Shown piece by piece: positions 17,161 through 27,745 of a stretch of 64,000 bases of DNA. Each line of letters opens with the position of its first letter. Within the stretch, counting starts at the first letter, position 1. Below the pieces are notes generated by a model. The model worked only from the letters and a program-made list of their open reading frames with translations, was not told where the DNA came from and made no database searches. A program made the translations under genes and the position numbers. Source of the DNA: Romboutsia ilealis (GTDB lineage Bacteria; Bacillota; Clostridia; Peptostreptococcales; Peptostreptococcaceae); assembly GCF_900015215.1 (NCBI RefSeq), contig NZ_LN555523.1:730912-794911 (forward strand), given 5' to 3'.

Positions 17161-17244
17161 GCGGATGTGGCGGAATTGGCAGACGCACCAGACTTAGGAT
17201 CTGGCGCCTATGGCGTGGGGGTTCGACTCCCTTCATCCGCACCA
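17161..17244 (+). tRNA. tRNA-Leu (anticodon UAG)
   Basis: An 84-base sequence folds as a class II tRNA: acceptor GCGGATG/CATCCGC, D-arm with GGAATTGGCAGACG, anticodon stem CCAGA/TCTGG around CTTAGGA (anticodon TAG), a long variable arm, GTTCGACTC T-loop, and an encoded CCA end. It reads CUA codons (and other CUN by wobble). Single gene with its own strong promoter. Confidence 0.97.
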
Positions 17245-17354
17245 ATTACATAGAAAATCAATTTGATTTGACTATAAATTCAAATAAATAGACTTCTACT
17301 GTTAAATTTTTAGTTTACAAAATATCTTAGTAAGTGGTAATATATAAATAAAAA

Positions 17355-17430
17355 TAAAAAGGTGATGGAGTTCACCATTAAGTGCGAAAGCTAATGACTC
17401 CTACTCTTAAGTTTAAGGGTAGGAGTCTAT
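17355..17430 (+). promoter_or_regulatory. Fluoride riboswitch (crcB motif) with expression-platform terminator
   Basis: GGTGATGGAGTTCACC (17361-17376) followed by GCTAATGACTCCTAC (17390-17404) is the conserved core of the fluoride aptamer. The 3' part of the aptamer, GACTCCTAC, also forms the 5' arm of a terminator hairpin with GTAGGAGTC (up to 17428), then TATTTGTTT. Fluoride binding should therefore block termination and switch on the antiporter gene. A TTTACA / TAATAT promoter lies at 17314-17343. Confidence 0.93.
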
Positions 17431-17454
17431 TTGTTTGCAAAAAAGGAGGAAATC

Positions 17455-18654
17455 ATGACTTTAGTATTAAGCTTATTAACAATAGGCATCATAGCCACAT
17501 ATAGCGGAAAAATAGTAGAGAAGTTTAAGCTACCAGCACTTATAGGTATGATGATAGTTGGAATGATTATGGGGCCTTCATTTTTAAATATAGTTCCTAG
17601 TAATATTTTAGAAATAGCTCCAATTATAAAAGATATGGCATTAGTTATTGTTTTATTTATAGGAGGACTTGGCATAAGTTTATCTCAGATAAAGCAAATA
17701 GGAAGACCTGCAGTACTTTTGAGCATAATACCAGCTACTTTAGAAGGATTTACAATAGCATTTTTATCTATGAAGTTTTTAGGATTTACATTTGTCCAAG
17801 GAACTATATTAGGATTTATAATAGCAGCAGTATCGCCAGCAGTTCTTATACCATCAATGATATCTTTAATAGAAAGAAAAATTGGCCAGGATAAGGCAAT
17901 ACCACAAATGTTATTAGTCGGAGCAAGTGCTGACGATACAATTGCTATAACTTTATTTACAACATTTTTAGGAATATATATGCAAAATAATAGTGGACAG
18001 AATATATCATTTATGAAAAATCTTATATCAATACCAATAACTCTTGTGATAAGCATATTAGGAGGATTTATAGTATTTAAATTAAGCAAGAATGTAATAG
18101 AAAATATTAATAAGAAATATTTAAAGCCAATTATAGCGTTTATTATTTGTTTAGCTATGAGAGCTGTAGAGAAAAATTTGCATATAGAAATATTTAATTC
18201 ATTGATTGCTATTATGGTTTATGGATTTTTTATAAGAAATTATATAAAAGAAGATGCTAAATATATATTAGATAGTATGAATAAGGTATGGAAATATGGA
18301 AAATTATATTTATTTACATTTGTTGGAATGGCAATTAATCCTATATTAGTAGGAAAATACTTCTTTATAGGCGTAATGATACTAATATGTTCTTTATTTA
18401 TACGTTCTGTAGGAGTAATGATATCCTTAGTTGGTACTAACTTAAGCAAAAAAGAAAAAATATTTTGTGTTATAGCATATCTTCCAAAGGCAACAGTTCA
18501 ATCTGCAAAAGCATCAATACCGCTTCAGATGGGGGTATTAGGTGGAGATATAATGCAAGCCATTGCTATACTTAGTGTATTAATTACAGCGCCTATAGGA
18601 GCTATAGGTATAAATTTAACCTGTGAAAAATTACTTCATACAGAAATTGAATAA
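17455..18654 (+). CDS. Cation/proton antiporter under fluoride riboswitch control
   Basis: A 399-residue membrane protein of the CPA (NhaP/Kef-like) Na+/H+ exchanger fold with 11-13 helices. The ion-site helix shows GASADDTIAI (about 161-170) with two acidic residues. I use the ATG at 17455 because AAAAGGAGGA is directly upstream. Family members under fluoride riboswitches are thought to help cells cope with fluoride or the ion stress it causes; the exported ion here (F-, Na+, H+ coupling) cannot be told from sequence. The gene is monocistronic behind the aptamer, so its response should be fluoride-dependent. Confidence 0.88.
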   Translation: MTLVLSLLTIGIIATYSGKIVEKFKLPALIGMMIVGMIMGPSFLNIVPSNILEIAPIIKDMALVIVLFIGGLGISLSQIKQIGRPAVLLSIIPATLEGFTIAFLSMKFLGFTFVQGTILGFIIAAVSPAVLIPSMISLIERKIGQDKAIPQMLLVGASADDTIAITLFTTFLGIYMQNNSGQNISFMKNLISIPITLVISILGGFIVFKLSKNVIENINKKYLKPIIAFIICLAMRAVEKNLHIEIFNSLIAIMVYGFFIRNYIKEDAKYILDSMNKVWKYGKLYLFTFVGMAINPILVGKYFFIGVMILICSLFIRSVGVMISLVGTNLSKKEKIFCVIAYLPKATVQSAKASIPLQMGVLGGDIMQAIAILSVLITAPIGAIGINLTCEKLLHTEIE

Positions 18655-18695
18655 AATAATAAATATACAGGGAAATTTAGTATAACAATAGGATA

Positions 18696-18737
18696 AAAGA
18701 CTGGCTTAAAAAGTATCATTTGAGCCAGTCTTTTTAT
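18696..18737 (+). terminator. Intrinsic terminator
   Basis: AAAAGACTGGCTTAAA pairs with TTTGAGCCAGTCTTTT around a short loop, then T-rich; strong and shared by two convergent genes. Confidence 0.93.
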
Positions 18738-19075
18738 TAATCTAGTATGCTATATAAAACTGCATTAACTATTGATAGTAATATAGATGCCCATATAGCG
18801 CTAAAGAATCCATAAAGGGCTACGTTAGAAACAATCATAAAAGATAATTTTAAAACTAATGCATTAATAACTAAAGAAAATAATCCTAAAGTTAAAAATG
18901 TTATAGGGAAAGATAAGAATTTAAGTATTGGTTTAATTGTTGAGTTAAGTAAGCCTAATATTATTGTAAGAATCAATAGTGACTTAAGAGATCCTATATA
19001 CATACTATCCATTAAGTTTGATACTAAATACAGAGATATAGCATTAATAACTATAAATAGTGATATTTTTTTCAT
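18737..19075 (-). CDS. Membrane protein of the YvlD / PF04020 family
   Basis: About 112 residues with four membrane helices. The motif NSTIKPILKFLSFPITFLTL is the signature of the small YvlD-like membrane family, often labelled phage holin family although it is chromosomal. The start is placed at the second ATG (MKKISLF) because AAAGGA overlaps the first. Function is unknown; related proteins respond to envelope stress. Confidence 0.85.
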   Translation of the reverse strand: MKKISLFIVINAISLYLVSNLMDSMYIGSLKSLLILTIILGLLNSTIKPILKFLSFPITFLTLGLFSLVINALVLKLSFMIVSNVALYGFFSAIWASILLSIVNAVLYSILD

Positions 19076-19439
19076 CTTTAACATCCTTTCTTTTTAAAAC
19101 TATATATAATTTTTTAGTATAAAATACATTATATATTTAATGTATTATAGAATAACGTTTATAAAAATAGTTATATTCTATATTATGGAAAATATTAAAT
19201 TACTATGTATAATTTTTTAGATTAGATATAGAAATAAAATAAATAAGTATATTTTATTAAGAATAAATATTACTAGAAAAAATCTTTTAAAATTATTAAA
19301 TATAGTTAAATGAATTACATAGCTGTAATATAAATAACACATCCATATTATAAAATATTACAACTTAGTAAATCTATTGCACAAAGCTAGCAATTTAGTA
19401 TATTATGGTTAGTATCTAATAAATAATAGGAGAAAGAGT
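19076..19439. other. Intergenic region with no recognised feature
   Basis: 364 very AT-rich bases between divergent genes. I see no open frame with an RBS, no repeat copy and no clear hairpin with a T-tract. It must hold two divergent promoters; several TATAAT-like strings are present but cannot be ranked. Confidence 0.5.
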
Positions 19440-20495
19440 ATGCTAAATTTAACTAAAACTAAAAAAACGTGTTTACAGTATAGTTTCTTACTACTTTTAA
19501 TATGTATAACTGTTTATTTAGTATCGACAACACTAGATATTACATTAATACCCACGATTATAAAATTAGTTAATAAAAAATTTATATTTATTGGCTTTTT
19601 ATTAATGATAATTTATATGCTATTGGAATCTATAATAATAAATATATTAATAAAATCTATACAAAAAACAGAAGTAAGATTTTTATCTTTTAAGATAGCT
19701 ATGATGGGATTTTATTATAATTTAGTAACACCATTTGCTTCAGGTAGTCAACCTATGCAAATTTATACATTAAATAAATATGATATAAATCTTAGTAAAT
19801 CTACAGCTATAGTTACAAATAAGACAGTATTATTTCAAATTGTAGTAACAATATATACTGCAGTTATAATATTTTTTAATATAGACTTACTTAAAAATGA
19901 ATTGCCGTCTATATTGCTATTAATGAGTATAGGTATGGTAATGAATATAGTTTCGTTATTTGGAGGTATGCTAATAGTACTAAGTCCTAATACTATGAAA
20001 ATGATAATTAAAATAGTAATTAATATACTGTATAGATTAAAAATATTTAAATCATTAAATAACAAAATATATACTATAAATAAATTTATTGATGAATATA
20101 GCTATTCAATAAAATTATTTATTAAAAATAAAAAAGCATTATTTTTAAGTATTATACTTACAATAATACAACTTACAATATATTTTATTATATCTTATTG
20201 TATTTATAAAGCATTTAATTTAAGTGGATTAAGTATTTTTAAAATTTTAGCACTTCAAGTATTTTTATACATGTCAGTTTCTCCTATTCCAACACCTGGA
20301 AATGTTGGAGCAAATGAAATAGCATTTTTTACTATATTTGCTAATGTATTTCCTGAAAATATAATAGGATATTCTGTAGTTTTGTATAGTATGTATGTTT
20401 ATTATTTTTTAGTCGTATTTTGCGGATTCTTTACAATACATACACATTATCATATGAATAAACGAAAAAATAAAAATCTAAATTATAATTTATAG
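19440..20495 (+). CDS. Lysylphosphatidylglycerol synthase TM-like flippase (UPF0104)
   Basis: A 351-residue membrane protein with about eight helices and no soluble catalytic domain. It carries the family's key segments: YYNLVTPFASGSQPMQIY (about 96-113) and SVSPIPTPGNVGANEIAFF (about 280-298). PF03706 proteins of this kind act as lipid-linked substrate flippases or accompany MprF-type enzymes; here no synthase domain is attached. ATG follows AGGAGAAAG. Exact lipid unknown. Confidence 0.85.
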   Translation: MLNLTKTKKTCLQYSFLLLLICITVYLVSTTLDITLIPTIIKLVNKKFIFIGFLLMIIYMLLESIIINILIKSIQKTEVRFLSFKIAMMGFYYNLVTPFASGSQPMQIYTLNKYDINLSKSTAIVTNKTVLFQIVVTIYTAVIIFFNIDLLKNELPSILLLMSIGMVMNIVSLFGGMLIVLSPNTMKMIIKIVINILYRLKIFKSLNNKIYTINKFIDEYSYSIKLFIKNKKALFLSIILTIIQLTIYFIISYCIYKAFNLSGLSIFKILALQVFLYMSVSPIPTPGNVGANEIAFFTIFANVFPENIIGYSVVLYSMYVYYFLVVFCGFFTIHTHYHMNKRKNKNLNYNL

Positions 20496-20517
20496 AGGCT
20501 TTTAAAGCCTCTTTTTG
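20494..20517 (+). terminator. Intrinsic terminator
   Basis: AGAGGCTTT pairs with AAAGCCTCT, then TTTTT; it overlaps the stop codon of the flippase gene. Confidence 0.9.
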
Positions 20518-20612
20518 CATTTAAGGATATTATAATACTTTAAAAAATGTGGCTAGCTTTTGAATTTAAGTAATATCGATAAAGGGGATTTGAAGGTAAA
20601 AAATTTTTATAT
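20512..20612 (+). repeat. Left half of the 195-bp repeat, copy F
   Basis: TTAAGGATATTATAATACTT, AAAAAATGTGG and TAAGTAATAT blocks follow the family consensus, then a diverged GATTTGAAGGTAAAAAA replaces the usual GGTTTTGAGCGTAAAAAA. The GC-rich right half is absent. As in other copies it starts in the U-tract of the upstream terminator. Confidence 0.75.
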
Positions 20613-20761
20613 GAAAAATTATAATTTATTTTAGTGATGGCTAAAATATAAATGCTAGCATTAATGAAAATTTAGCCAAAACATAAAAAAAATAATAGTA
20701 GTAAAACTATTAGATATGGGCAACGTAAAGATATATAAAATATAAAAGAAAGGAAGATATT

Positions 20762-20926
20762 ATGACAAATAAAAAAGAAAAATTAGATAACAATAAAGAA
20801 ATCAATAAATTACTAAAAGATAATTCAACTAAAATGGAAATAGCTAAAGAAATACAATCCAATAAAAAAATCGCTGAAATAGTTGGAGATAGATTAGCGA
20901 GAAAAAGACATTTTCCTCCATGTTAA
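20762..20926 (+). CDS. Small hydrophilic protein, 54 residues
   Basis: ATG preceded by AAAGAAAGGAAG. The product is Lys/Asn/Glu-rich and helical and ends in the unusual tail RKRHFPPC. No membrane segment. It is followed after 27 bases by a second small gene and a shared terminator, so the two form a mini-operon. No family recognised; the single C-terminal Cys is notable. Confidence 0.5.
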   Translation: MTNKKEKLDNNKEINKLLKDNSTKMEIAKEIQSNKKIAEIVGDRLARKRHFPPC

Positions 20927-20953
20927 AAATAATTAGTTAGAGGAGTGAATAAA

Positions 20954-21109
20954 TTGAGCGATAACAGATTTTATAATGGTCATTATAGTGACGCTCTACA
21001 ATATACTAAAGATATATTAAAGGGTAGTTCCTCTATAGATGAAATAATAATAAATGTAGATAACAATAAAGATAACAATGAAAATAAAGATAATAAGGAA
21101 GAAAATTAA
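20954..21109 (+). CDS. Small acidic protein, 51 residues, TTG start
   Basis: TTG start behind AGAGGAGTG. The first 30 residues (MSDNRFYNGHYSDALQYTKD at the start) look like an ordered helix; the last 20 are Asp/Asn/Lys/Glu repeats and probably disordered. It is the second gene of a two-gene unit ending in a strong terminator. No recognised family. Confidence 0.5.
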   Translation: MSDNRFYNGHYSDALQYTKDILKGSSSIDEIIINVDNNKDNNENKDNKEEN

Positions 21110-21138
21110 ACGTGGTATATTTTTACCACGTTTTTTTA
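21108..21138 (+). terminator. Intrinsic terminator
   Basis: AAACGTGGTA pairs with TACCACGTTT, then T-run; it overlaps the stop of the 51-residue gene. Confidence 0.93.
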
Positions 21139-21196
21139 TAGTATATAAAAATGTTTACTAGTTATGTATAATATAATTTGAGGATTGTTTGTTATA

Positions 21197-21387
21197 ATGG
21201 CAATAAATATAACTTTAGAAGTATCTGCTAATCAAATAAATTTATAGTAGTATTAGAAATTTAAGAAGTTATAGATTCTAATAGAGCAGGATTAAATTTA
21301 GTATCAATAATGATAGGTTTAACAATAGCTATAATAAATGGTGGATTTATATTTGAGAAATATGTAAAACAATATATGATTAAATAA
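21197..21387 (+). pseudogene. Relic of a small membrane protein
   Basis: Two short frames look like pieces of one protein: MAINITLEVSANQINL, then, after a frame change and stops, IDSNRAGLNLVSIMIGLTIA with a further hydrophobic stretch ending in IFEKYVKQYMIK. The second part has no start codon or RBS. The hydrophobic helix with a charged tail suggests a former one- or two-helix membrane protein; the family is unclear. Confidence 0.35.
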
Positions 21388-21442
21388 GAATCTACAGGTT
21401 AGTTAAATATAGAGTATTAAATTGTGAGAATATAAAATTTAA

Positions 21443-23005
<1,563 letters not shown>

Positions 23006-23027
23006 AACAATATGATATATAACATAT

Positions 23028-23055
23028 AAAAAGTCGCTAATTTAGCGACTTTTTA
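23028..23055. terminator. Bidirectional intrinsic terminator
   Basis: AAAAAGTCGCTAA pairs with TTTAGCGACTTTTT; serves glpK and the convergent membrane-protein gene whose stop overlaps it. Confidence 0.93.
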
Positions 23056-24147
23056 TATTAAAGCAAGTGAAAATAAAACTATTATAAATGGTAATATAAA
23101 GAATATCTTTCCTTTAGTAGTACCAATATTTACGGTCCATCCAGCACCAAATCTTTTATTAACAAAAAGTGATGGGTCATTTGGATTATTATAAATACAA
23201 CCAAATATCCATAAAGAATCATCGTCATCTATAGAGTAAGATGCACTTTTACTTTTATTAGGAGATTTATAATATAGATACGTTTGATAAATACAAACTA
23301 AAATAATTATAATTGTAGCTGGCCATAAAATTAAAGGATTTACACTGCTTGCATTCCTAGTAGCAATAAGTATATCTATAAATAAAATATCCATACAGAT
23401 ATTTAAAAGTAAAAAAGTAATGCCAAACATATTCAAACAATATAATTGAGTCTTTTTACTCTTATCTATAAAATTAAAATCTAATTTAAATCTAGATTTT
23501 AAAGAATATATAGATGCTAGATATATAATAACTGAAAGACCAACCATCATACCTATAGTAGCAAGTATTTTTATAAATGATTTATCAGAAAATGCATCGG
23601 CCTTTCCACTAGGCCCCCAATGAGTAGGTATAACATCTGGTATAGAATTATAACTAGCTAAAACATATACACCTACTATAGTAACTACTATTAAAGGTAT
23701 TAAGTGTAGTAATGAATATCTTTTTACTATTATATTTTTCTCTTGAATAAACTCTGTATCTAACATAACATTATTTTTTTCTAAATCTAAATCGGATATA
23801 TTAAAAGATAACTTAGATTTTAACTCTTTTACGTTATTATGAATATTTATATATACAAAAAAATTATATAAACAAAAAACTAACATTGGCAAAATTGAAG
23901 AAGCTACATATGCCTTAAATATATAAATTGATGATAATTCAAGTATTAAAGATATTATAAAACCAATAGTTGTAAATAGTTTATACTTTTTATCTAAAAC
24001 TTTAAATTCTTTTTTATTAAAGTAATCATAATTCAAGCTAATTCCATAGAATTGTCTTTTACCACTTAAGGCTTGAGTAAAATAAGTTAATACGTAAAGT
24101 AAAAATAAAATAGGGACATTAATAATTAAAGCTAAAGTACTATTCAT
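23053..24147 (-). CDS. DUF1648 / DUF5808 membrane protein
   Basis: A 364-residue membrane protein with eight or so helices. The motif HWGPSGKADAFSDKS (about 177-191) after a PDVIPT turn is the DUF1648 signature (SdpI-like immunity/envelope proteins), and the C-terminal WIFGCIYNNPNDPSLFVNKR segment is typical of DUF5808. Its gene overlaps the upstream GntR gene by 8 bases, so they are translated together. A role in envelope or bacteriocin immunity is possible; family functions are not firmly known. Confidence 0.85.
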   Translation of the reverse strand: MNSTLALIINVPILFLLYVLTYFTQALSGKRQFYGISLNYDYFNKKEFKVLDKKYKLFTTIGFIISLILELSSIYIFKAYVASSILPMLVFCLYNFFVYINIHNNVKELKSKLSFNISDLDLEKNNVMLDTEFIQEKNIIVKRYSLLHLIPLIVVTIVGVYVLASYNSIPDVIPTHWGPSGKADAFSDKSFIKILATIGMMVGLSVIIYLASIYSLKSRFKLDFNFIDKSKKTQLYCLNMFGITFLLLNICMDILFIDILIATRNASSVNPLILWPATIIIILVCIYQTYLYYKSPNKSKSASYSIDDDDSLWIFGCIYNNPNDPSLFVNKRFGAGWTVNIGTTKGKIFFILPFIIVLFSLALI

Positions 24148-24529
24148 AATATTTCACCTCATATTTATCAAATAATTTATTACTATAATCTAAAAATTCT
24201 TCACGAGATATTCCGAAAAGGTAACTTTGAGCGACTAAAAGATCTAACATAGATTCAATTTTATTAATATTAAGATCAGTTTTAGCTAGTGGAAGATTAT
24301 TTACAATTGCACCTTTTCTTCTATCTATATTTATATATCCCTCATCTTTAAGTAAGTTATAAGATTTATTAACTGTATGGAGATTTACTCCTATTTCTTC
24401 AGCCATATTTCTTACTGATGGTAAAGATTCATTTATTTTTAAATCTCCATGAGCAATAGATTTAATTATTTGCTCTCTAATTTGAGTATAAATGGGAATA
24501 TCACTATTAAAATCTAAATTTAAAATCAT
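24140..24529 (-). CDS. GntR-family regulator (YtrA subfamily)
   Basis: A 129-residue regulator: winged helix at residues 10-75 with SIAHGDLKINESLPSVRNMA and GVNLHTVNKSYNLLKDEGYI, then a short helical dimerisation tail as in YtrA-type GntR proteins, with no large effector domain. The start at 24529 has ATGGAGG upstream; the longer frame lacks one. It is the first gene of a two-gene leftward operon and almost certainly represses it through the 43-bp palindrome just upstream. Confidence 0.92.
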   Translation of the reverse strand: MILNLDFNSDIPIYTQIREQIIKSIAHGDLKINESLPSVRNMAEEIGVNLHTVNKSYNLLKDEGYINIDRRKGAIVNNLPLAKTDLNINKIESMLDLLVAQSYLFGISREEFLDYSNKLFDKYEVKYYE

Positions 24530-24547
24530 TTTTAAACCTCCATAATA

Positions 24548-24590
24548 TTTACAATAATTGTTATATATATTATATAACAATTATTGTAAA
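24548..24590 (-). promoter_or_regulatory. Perfect 43-bp palindrome, probable GntR operator
   Basis: Two 20-bp arms (24548-24567 and 24571-24590) are exact inverted copies with a 3-base centre; the arms start TTTACAATAATTGTTATATA. It lies 19 bases before the GntR start codon and covers the likely promoter. Confidence 0.8.
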
Positions 24591-24867
24591 TGTTACAACT
24601 ATTAATTATGAATAAATATAATAAAATTTTCCTAAAAATTTTGATGATTTATAGGTTAAGGCAAAATAAAATTAAAAGAAATGCTATAAATACTAAACAG
24701 GTGATATAGTAAGTTATTAAGAGCATATAAGTGACTTTGAAAAAGAAATATTAGCTTAAAGCATATAAAGCGTGTAAGAGAAAAATAATAAAAAATAAAG
24801 TTAATTTATAAAATATATTTACACTATTCGACAGATATGTTAATATAAACTTAATAAAATAAATAGT

Positions 24868-25026
24868 ACCTTTAATCCAGTTCAGAGAAGCTGGCAAGGT
24901 TTTCGGATATGAAAATTTATAGTATTTTAATAAAATATACAAAATGTATAAAATATAATATAGAAATACATTTGAAATATTTATTAAAATCATAAGAAAA
25001 CCTCTTGCATAGCAAGAGGTTTTTTG
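24868..25026 (+). promoter_or_regulatory. PyrR-type attenuator before codBA
   Basis: ACCTTTAATCCAGTTCAGAG continued by AAGCTGGCAAGGT (24868-24900) folds as ACCTT/AAGGT and CCAG/CTGG around a TTCAGAGAAG loop, very close to the PyrR-binding anti-antiterminator of pyr operons (UCCAGAGAGGCU core). A terminator hairpin AACCTCTTGC/GCAAGAGGTT with T6 follows at 24997-25026, ahead of codB. UMP-bound PyrR should favour termination. No open frame occupies the leader. Confidence 0.75.
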
Positions 25027-25055
25027 TTTAGGTACTTATAAAAAGGAGAACATTT

Positions 25056-26324
25056 ATGAGTAAAAAACATCAAGATCATGATTATTCACTAGAAGCAATA
25101 CCAAATAGTGATAAAAAAGGATTTATATCAATGTTGGTTGTAATGTTAGGGTTTACATTCTTCTCGGCGAGTATGTTAGCAGGAGGAAACTTAGGTACAA
25201 GCCTTAGTATGGAGAAGTTTATAACTGCAGTAATTATAGGTAATATAATACTTTGTATATATACAGGACTTTTAGCTTATATGGCAGGAGATACAGGACT
25301 TTCAACGCACTTACTTGCAAGATATTCATTTGGCGAAAAAGGTTCATATCTTGTATCATTTTTGGTATCAGCAACACAAGTAGGCTGGTTTGGTGTAGGA
25401 GTTGCAATGTTTGCAATACCAGTATCAAAGGTTACAGGAATTAACGTAGGTATATTAGTTTTAGTATCAGGTTTATTAATGACAGCTACAGCTTTCTTTG
25501 GAATGAAGTCATTAACAATATTAAGTATGATAGCAGTTCCCTCAATAGCAATACTAGGTAGTATATCAGCAGGGAAAGCTATAGGTGATGTAGGAGGAAT
25601 TGCAGGATTATTATCAATAGAACCAACAGGAACTATGACAATGAGTGCAGCACTTGCATCAGTAGTAGGTACATTTATAAGTGGTGGAACATTAACAGCG
25701 GACTTTACAAGATTTTCTAAAGATAAAAAGACAGCTGTAAGCACTACTGTAATAGCCTTCTTAATAGGAAATTCATTAATGTTAGCATTTGGAGCTATAG
25801 GAGCAATGGCTACAGGCCAATCTGATATAGCTGAAGTAATGTTTATGCAAGGTCTTATTATACCAGCGATAATAATACTTGGTCTTAATATTTGGACGAC
25901 TAATGATAATGCGCTTTATGGATCAGGGCTTGGATTTTCAAATATAACAAAGCAACCAAAAAGTAGAATGGTTATAATAAATGGTATAGTAGGGACATTA
26001 CTAGCATTATTTTTATATAACAACTTTATGGAATGGTTAAATTTATTAAATTCATTTATACCAGCAACAGGAGCAGTAATAATAGCTGACTACTTTATAT
26101 TAAATAAAAGAAGTTATACAGAGTTTAAATATGCAAAATTTAAAACAGTTAATATAAATGCAATAATAGCTTGGATAGCAGGTGTTATAGGATCGTATAC
26201 ATTAAAAGGAATAACACCTTTAAATTCAGTAATAGTTGCAATAGTAGTTTATGTAGTATTAAGTAAATTAAATACAAAAAGTAAATTAAATGATATAAAT
26301 AATAGTACGGAGAAAATAGCTTAA
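25056..26324 (+). CDS. codB: Cytosine permease
   Basis: A 422-residue member of the nucleobase:cation symporter 1 family with about 12 helices. Typical features are the early GGNLGTSLSMEKF segment, QVGWFGVGVAMFA and SGGTLTADFTRF. It imports cytosine with a cation. It precedes codA by 59 bases and both lie behind a PyrR-type attenuator, tying uptake to pyrimidine supply. AAAAGGAGAA precedes the ATG. Confidence 0.92.
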   Translation: MSKKHQDHDYSLEAIPNSDKKGFISMLVVMLGFTFFSASMLAGGNLGTSLSMEKFITAVIIGNIILCIYTGLLAYMAGDTGLSTHLLARYSFGEKGSYLVSFLVSATQVGWFGVGVAMFAIPVSKVTGINVGILVLVSGLLMTATAFFGMKSLTILSMIAVPSIAILGSISAGKAIGDVGGIAGLLSIEPTGTMTMSAALASVVGTFISGGTLTADFTRFSKDKKTAVSTTVIAFLIGNSLMLAFGAIGAMATGQSDIAEVMFMQGLIIPAIIILGLNIWTTNDNALYGSGLGFSNITKQPKSRMVIINGIVGTLLALFLYNNFMEWLNLLNSFIPATGAVIIADYFILNKRSYTEFKYAKFKTVNINAIIAWIAGVIGSYTLKGITPLNSVIVAIVVYVVLSKLNTKSKLNDINNSTEKIA

Positions 26325-26383
26325 AATTGTTTTGTTAGCTAACTAGTAGTTAAATATAGCTTTAGTATTTTAGGAGGGAAAAG

Positions 26384-27646
26384 ATGTTAATCAAAAATGC
26401 GAAATTAAGAAATAATGACAACTTAGTAGATATATTAATAGAAGATGGAATAATAACTAAAATAGACTCAAATATAGAAGTAAATAATGATGAAATAATA
26501 GATGCAAAAGGATTTTTAGTTGTACCACCATTTATAGAGCCTCATATTCATTTAGATACTACATTGACTGCTGGGGAACCTAAATGGAATGAAAGTGGTA
26601 CACTATTTGAAGGAATAGAGCGTTGGTCAGAAAGAAAAGAATTCTTAACAATAGAAGATGTAAAAACTAGAGCAAGAAAAGCTATAAGTTGGCAAGTAGC
26701 AAATGGGATACAATTTATAAGAACTCATGTTGATACGACAGATCCAAGCTTGACAGCGATAAAAGCTATGGTAGAACTAAGAGAAGAGTTAAAAGATTAT
26801 GTAACTATTCAAATAGTTGCATTCCCTCAAGAAGGAATATTATCATATCCTAATGGACTTGAGTTGCTTGAAGAAGCTTTAAAATTAGGTGCTGATGTAA
26901 TAGGAGCTATACCTCATTTTGAGTTTACTAGAGAGTATGGAGTAGAGTCTATTGATAAAATGTTTGAGTTAGCTAAAAAATATGATGTATTAATAGATGT
27001 TCACTGTGACGAAATTGATGATGAACAATCAAGATTTGTAGAAGTACTTGCAACAAGAGCATATGAAAATAATATGGGGCATAAAGTTACGGCAAGTCAT
27101 ACAACAGCAATGCACTCATATAATGGAGCTTATGCATATAAATTATTTAGATTATTAAAAATGAGTGGTATAAACTTTATAGCAAATCCTCTTGTTAATA
27201 TACATCTTCAAGGTAGATTTGACACATATCCAAAAAGAAGGGGAATTACAAGAGTTAAAGAAATGGTTGAATCTAATATAAATGTATGTTTTGGTCATGA
27301 TGATATAATGGATCCATGGAATCCACTTGGTACAGGAAATATGTTACAAGTTCTTCATATGGGGCTTCATGTATGTCAAATGATGGGATACAGTCAAATA
27401 AATGAATCAATAGATTTAATAACTAATAACAGTGCAAGAACTCTTAATATATGTGATAAATATGGTATAGAAGTTGGAAAGCCAGGGAATATGATAATAC
27501 TTCCCGCTGAAAATGGATATGATGCAATAAGAAGACAAGTACCTGTTTATTACTCAATAAGAGAAGGTAGAGTTATAGCACATACTACATTAAGTGAAAC
27601 TAATGTAATGTTAGGTGAAAAAGAAGTTATAGATTTTAAAAAATAA
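26384..27646 (+). CDS. codA: Cytosine deaminase
   Basis: A 420-residue amidohydrolase that converts cytosine to uracil and ammonia using a divalent metal. Metal ligands are visible in PHIHLDT (about 63-69), [14 protein letters not shown] (about 207-220), ASHTTAMHS and [14 protein letters not shown]. Length matches the E. coli enzyme. RBS TAGGAGGG. Coupled to codB for pyrimidine salvage, followed by a strong terminator. Confidence 0.95.
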   Translation: MLIKNAKLRNNDNLVDILIEDGIITKIDSNIEVNNDEIIDAKGFLVVPPFIEPHIHLDTTLTAGEPKWNESGTLFEGIERWSERKEFLTIEDVKTRARKAISWQVANGIQFIRTHVDTTDPSLTAIKAMVELREELKDYVTIQIVAFPQEGILSYPNGLELLEEALKLGADVIGAIPHFEFTREYGVESIDKMFELAKKYDVLIDVHCDEIDDEQSRFVEVLATRAYENNMGHKVTASHTTAMHSYNGAYAYKLFRLLKMSGINFIANPLVNIHLQGRFDTYPKRRGITRVKEMVESNINVCFGHDDIMDPWNPLGTGNMLQVLHMGLHVCQMMGYSQINESIDLITNNSARTLNICDKYGIEVGKPGNMIILPAENGYDAIRRQVPVYYSIREGRVIAHTTLSETNVMLGEKEVIDFKK

Positions 27647-27655
27647 ATTAAGTTT

Positions 27656-27685
27656 AACCTACTGATAATATCAGTAGGTTTTTAT
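27656..27685 (+). terminator. Terminator of codBA
   Basis: AACCTACTGATA pairs with TATCAGTAGGTT, then T-rich tract. Confidence 0.92.
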
Positions 27686-27745
27686 ATTATACATAAAAAA
27701 TATTACTAGAAATAGAGGAGTTTAAATATATATTGTATAATATGT

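Noticed and set aside
24751..24993. 80-codon minus-strand frame before codB
   Set aside because: It lies antisense to the PyrR-type attenuator, has a low-complexity Tyr/Leu/Ile composition typical of reverse-read AT-rich leader, and lacks an RBS.
25234..25744. Minus-strand frames opposite codB
   Set aside because: They mirror the codon structure of an evident cytosine permease; no start signals of their own.
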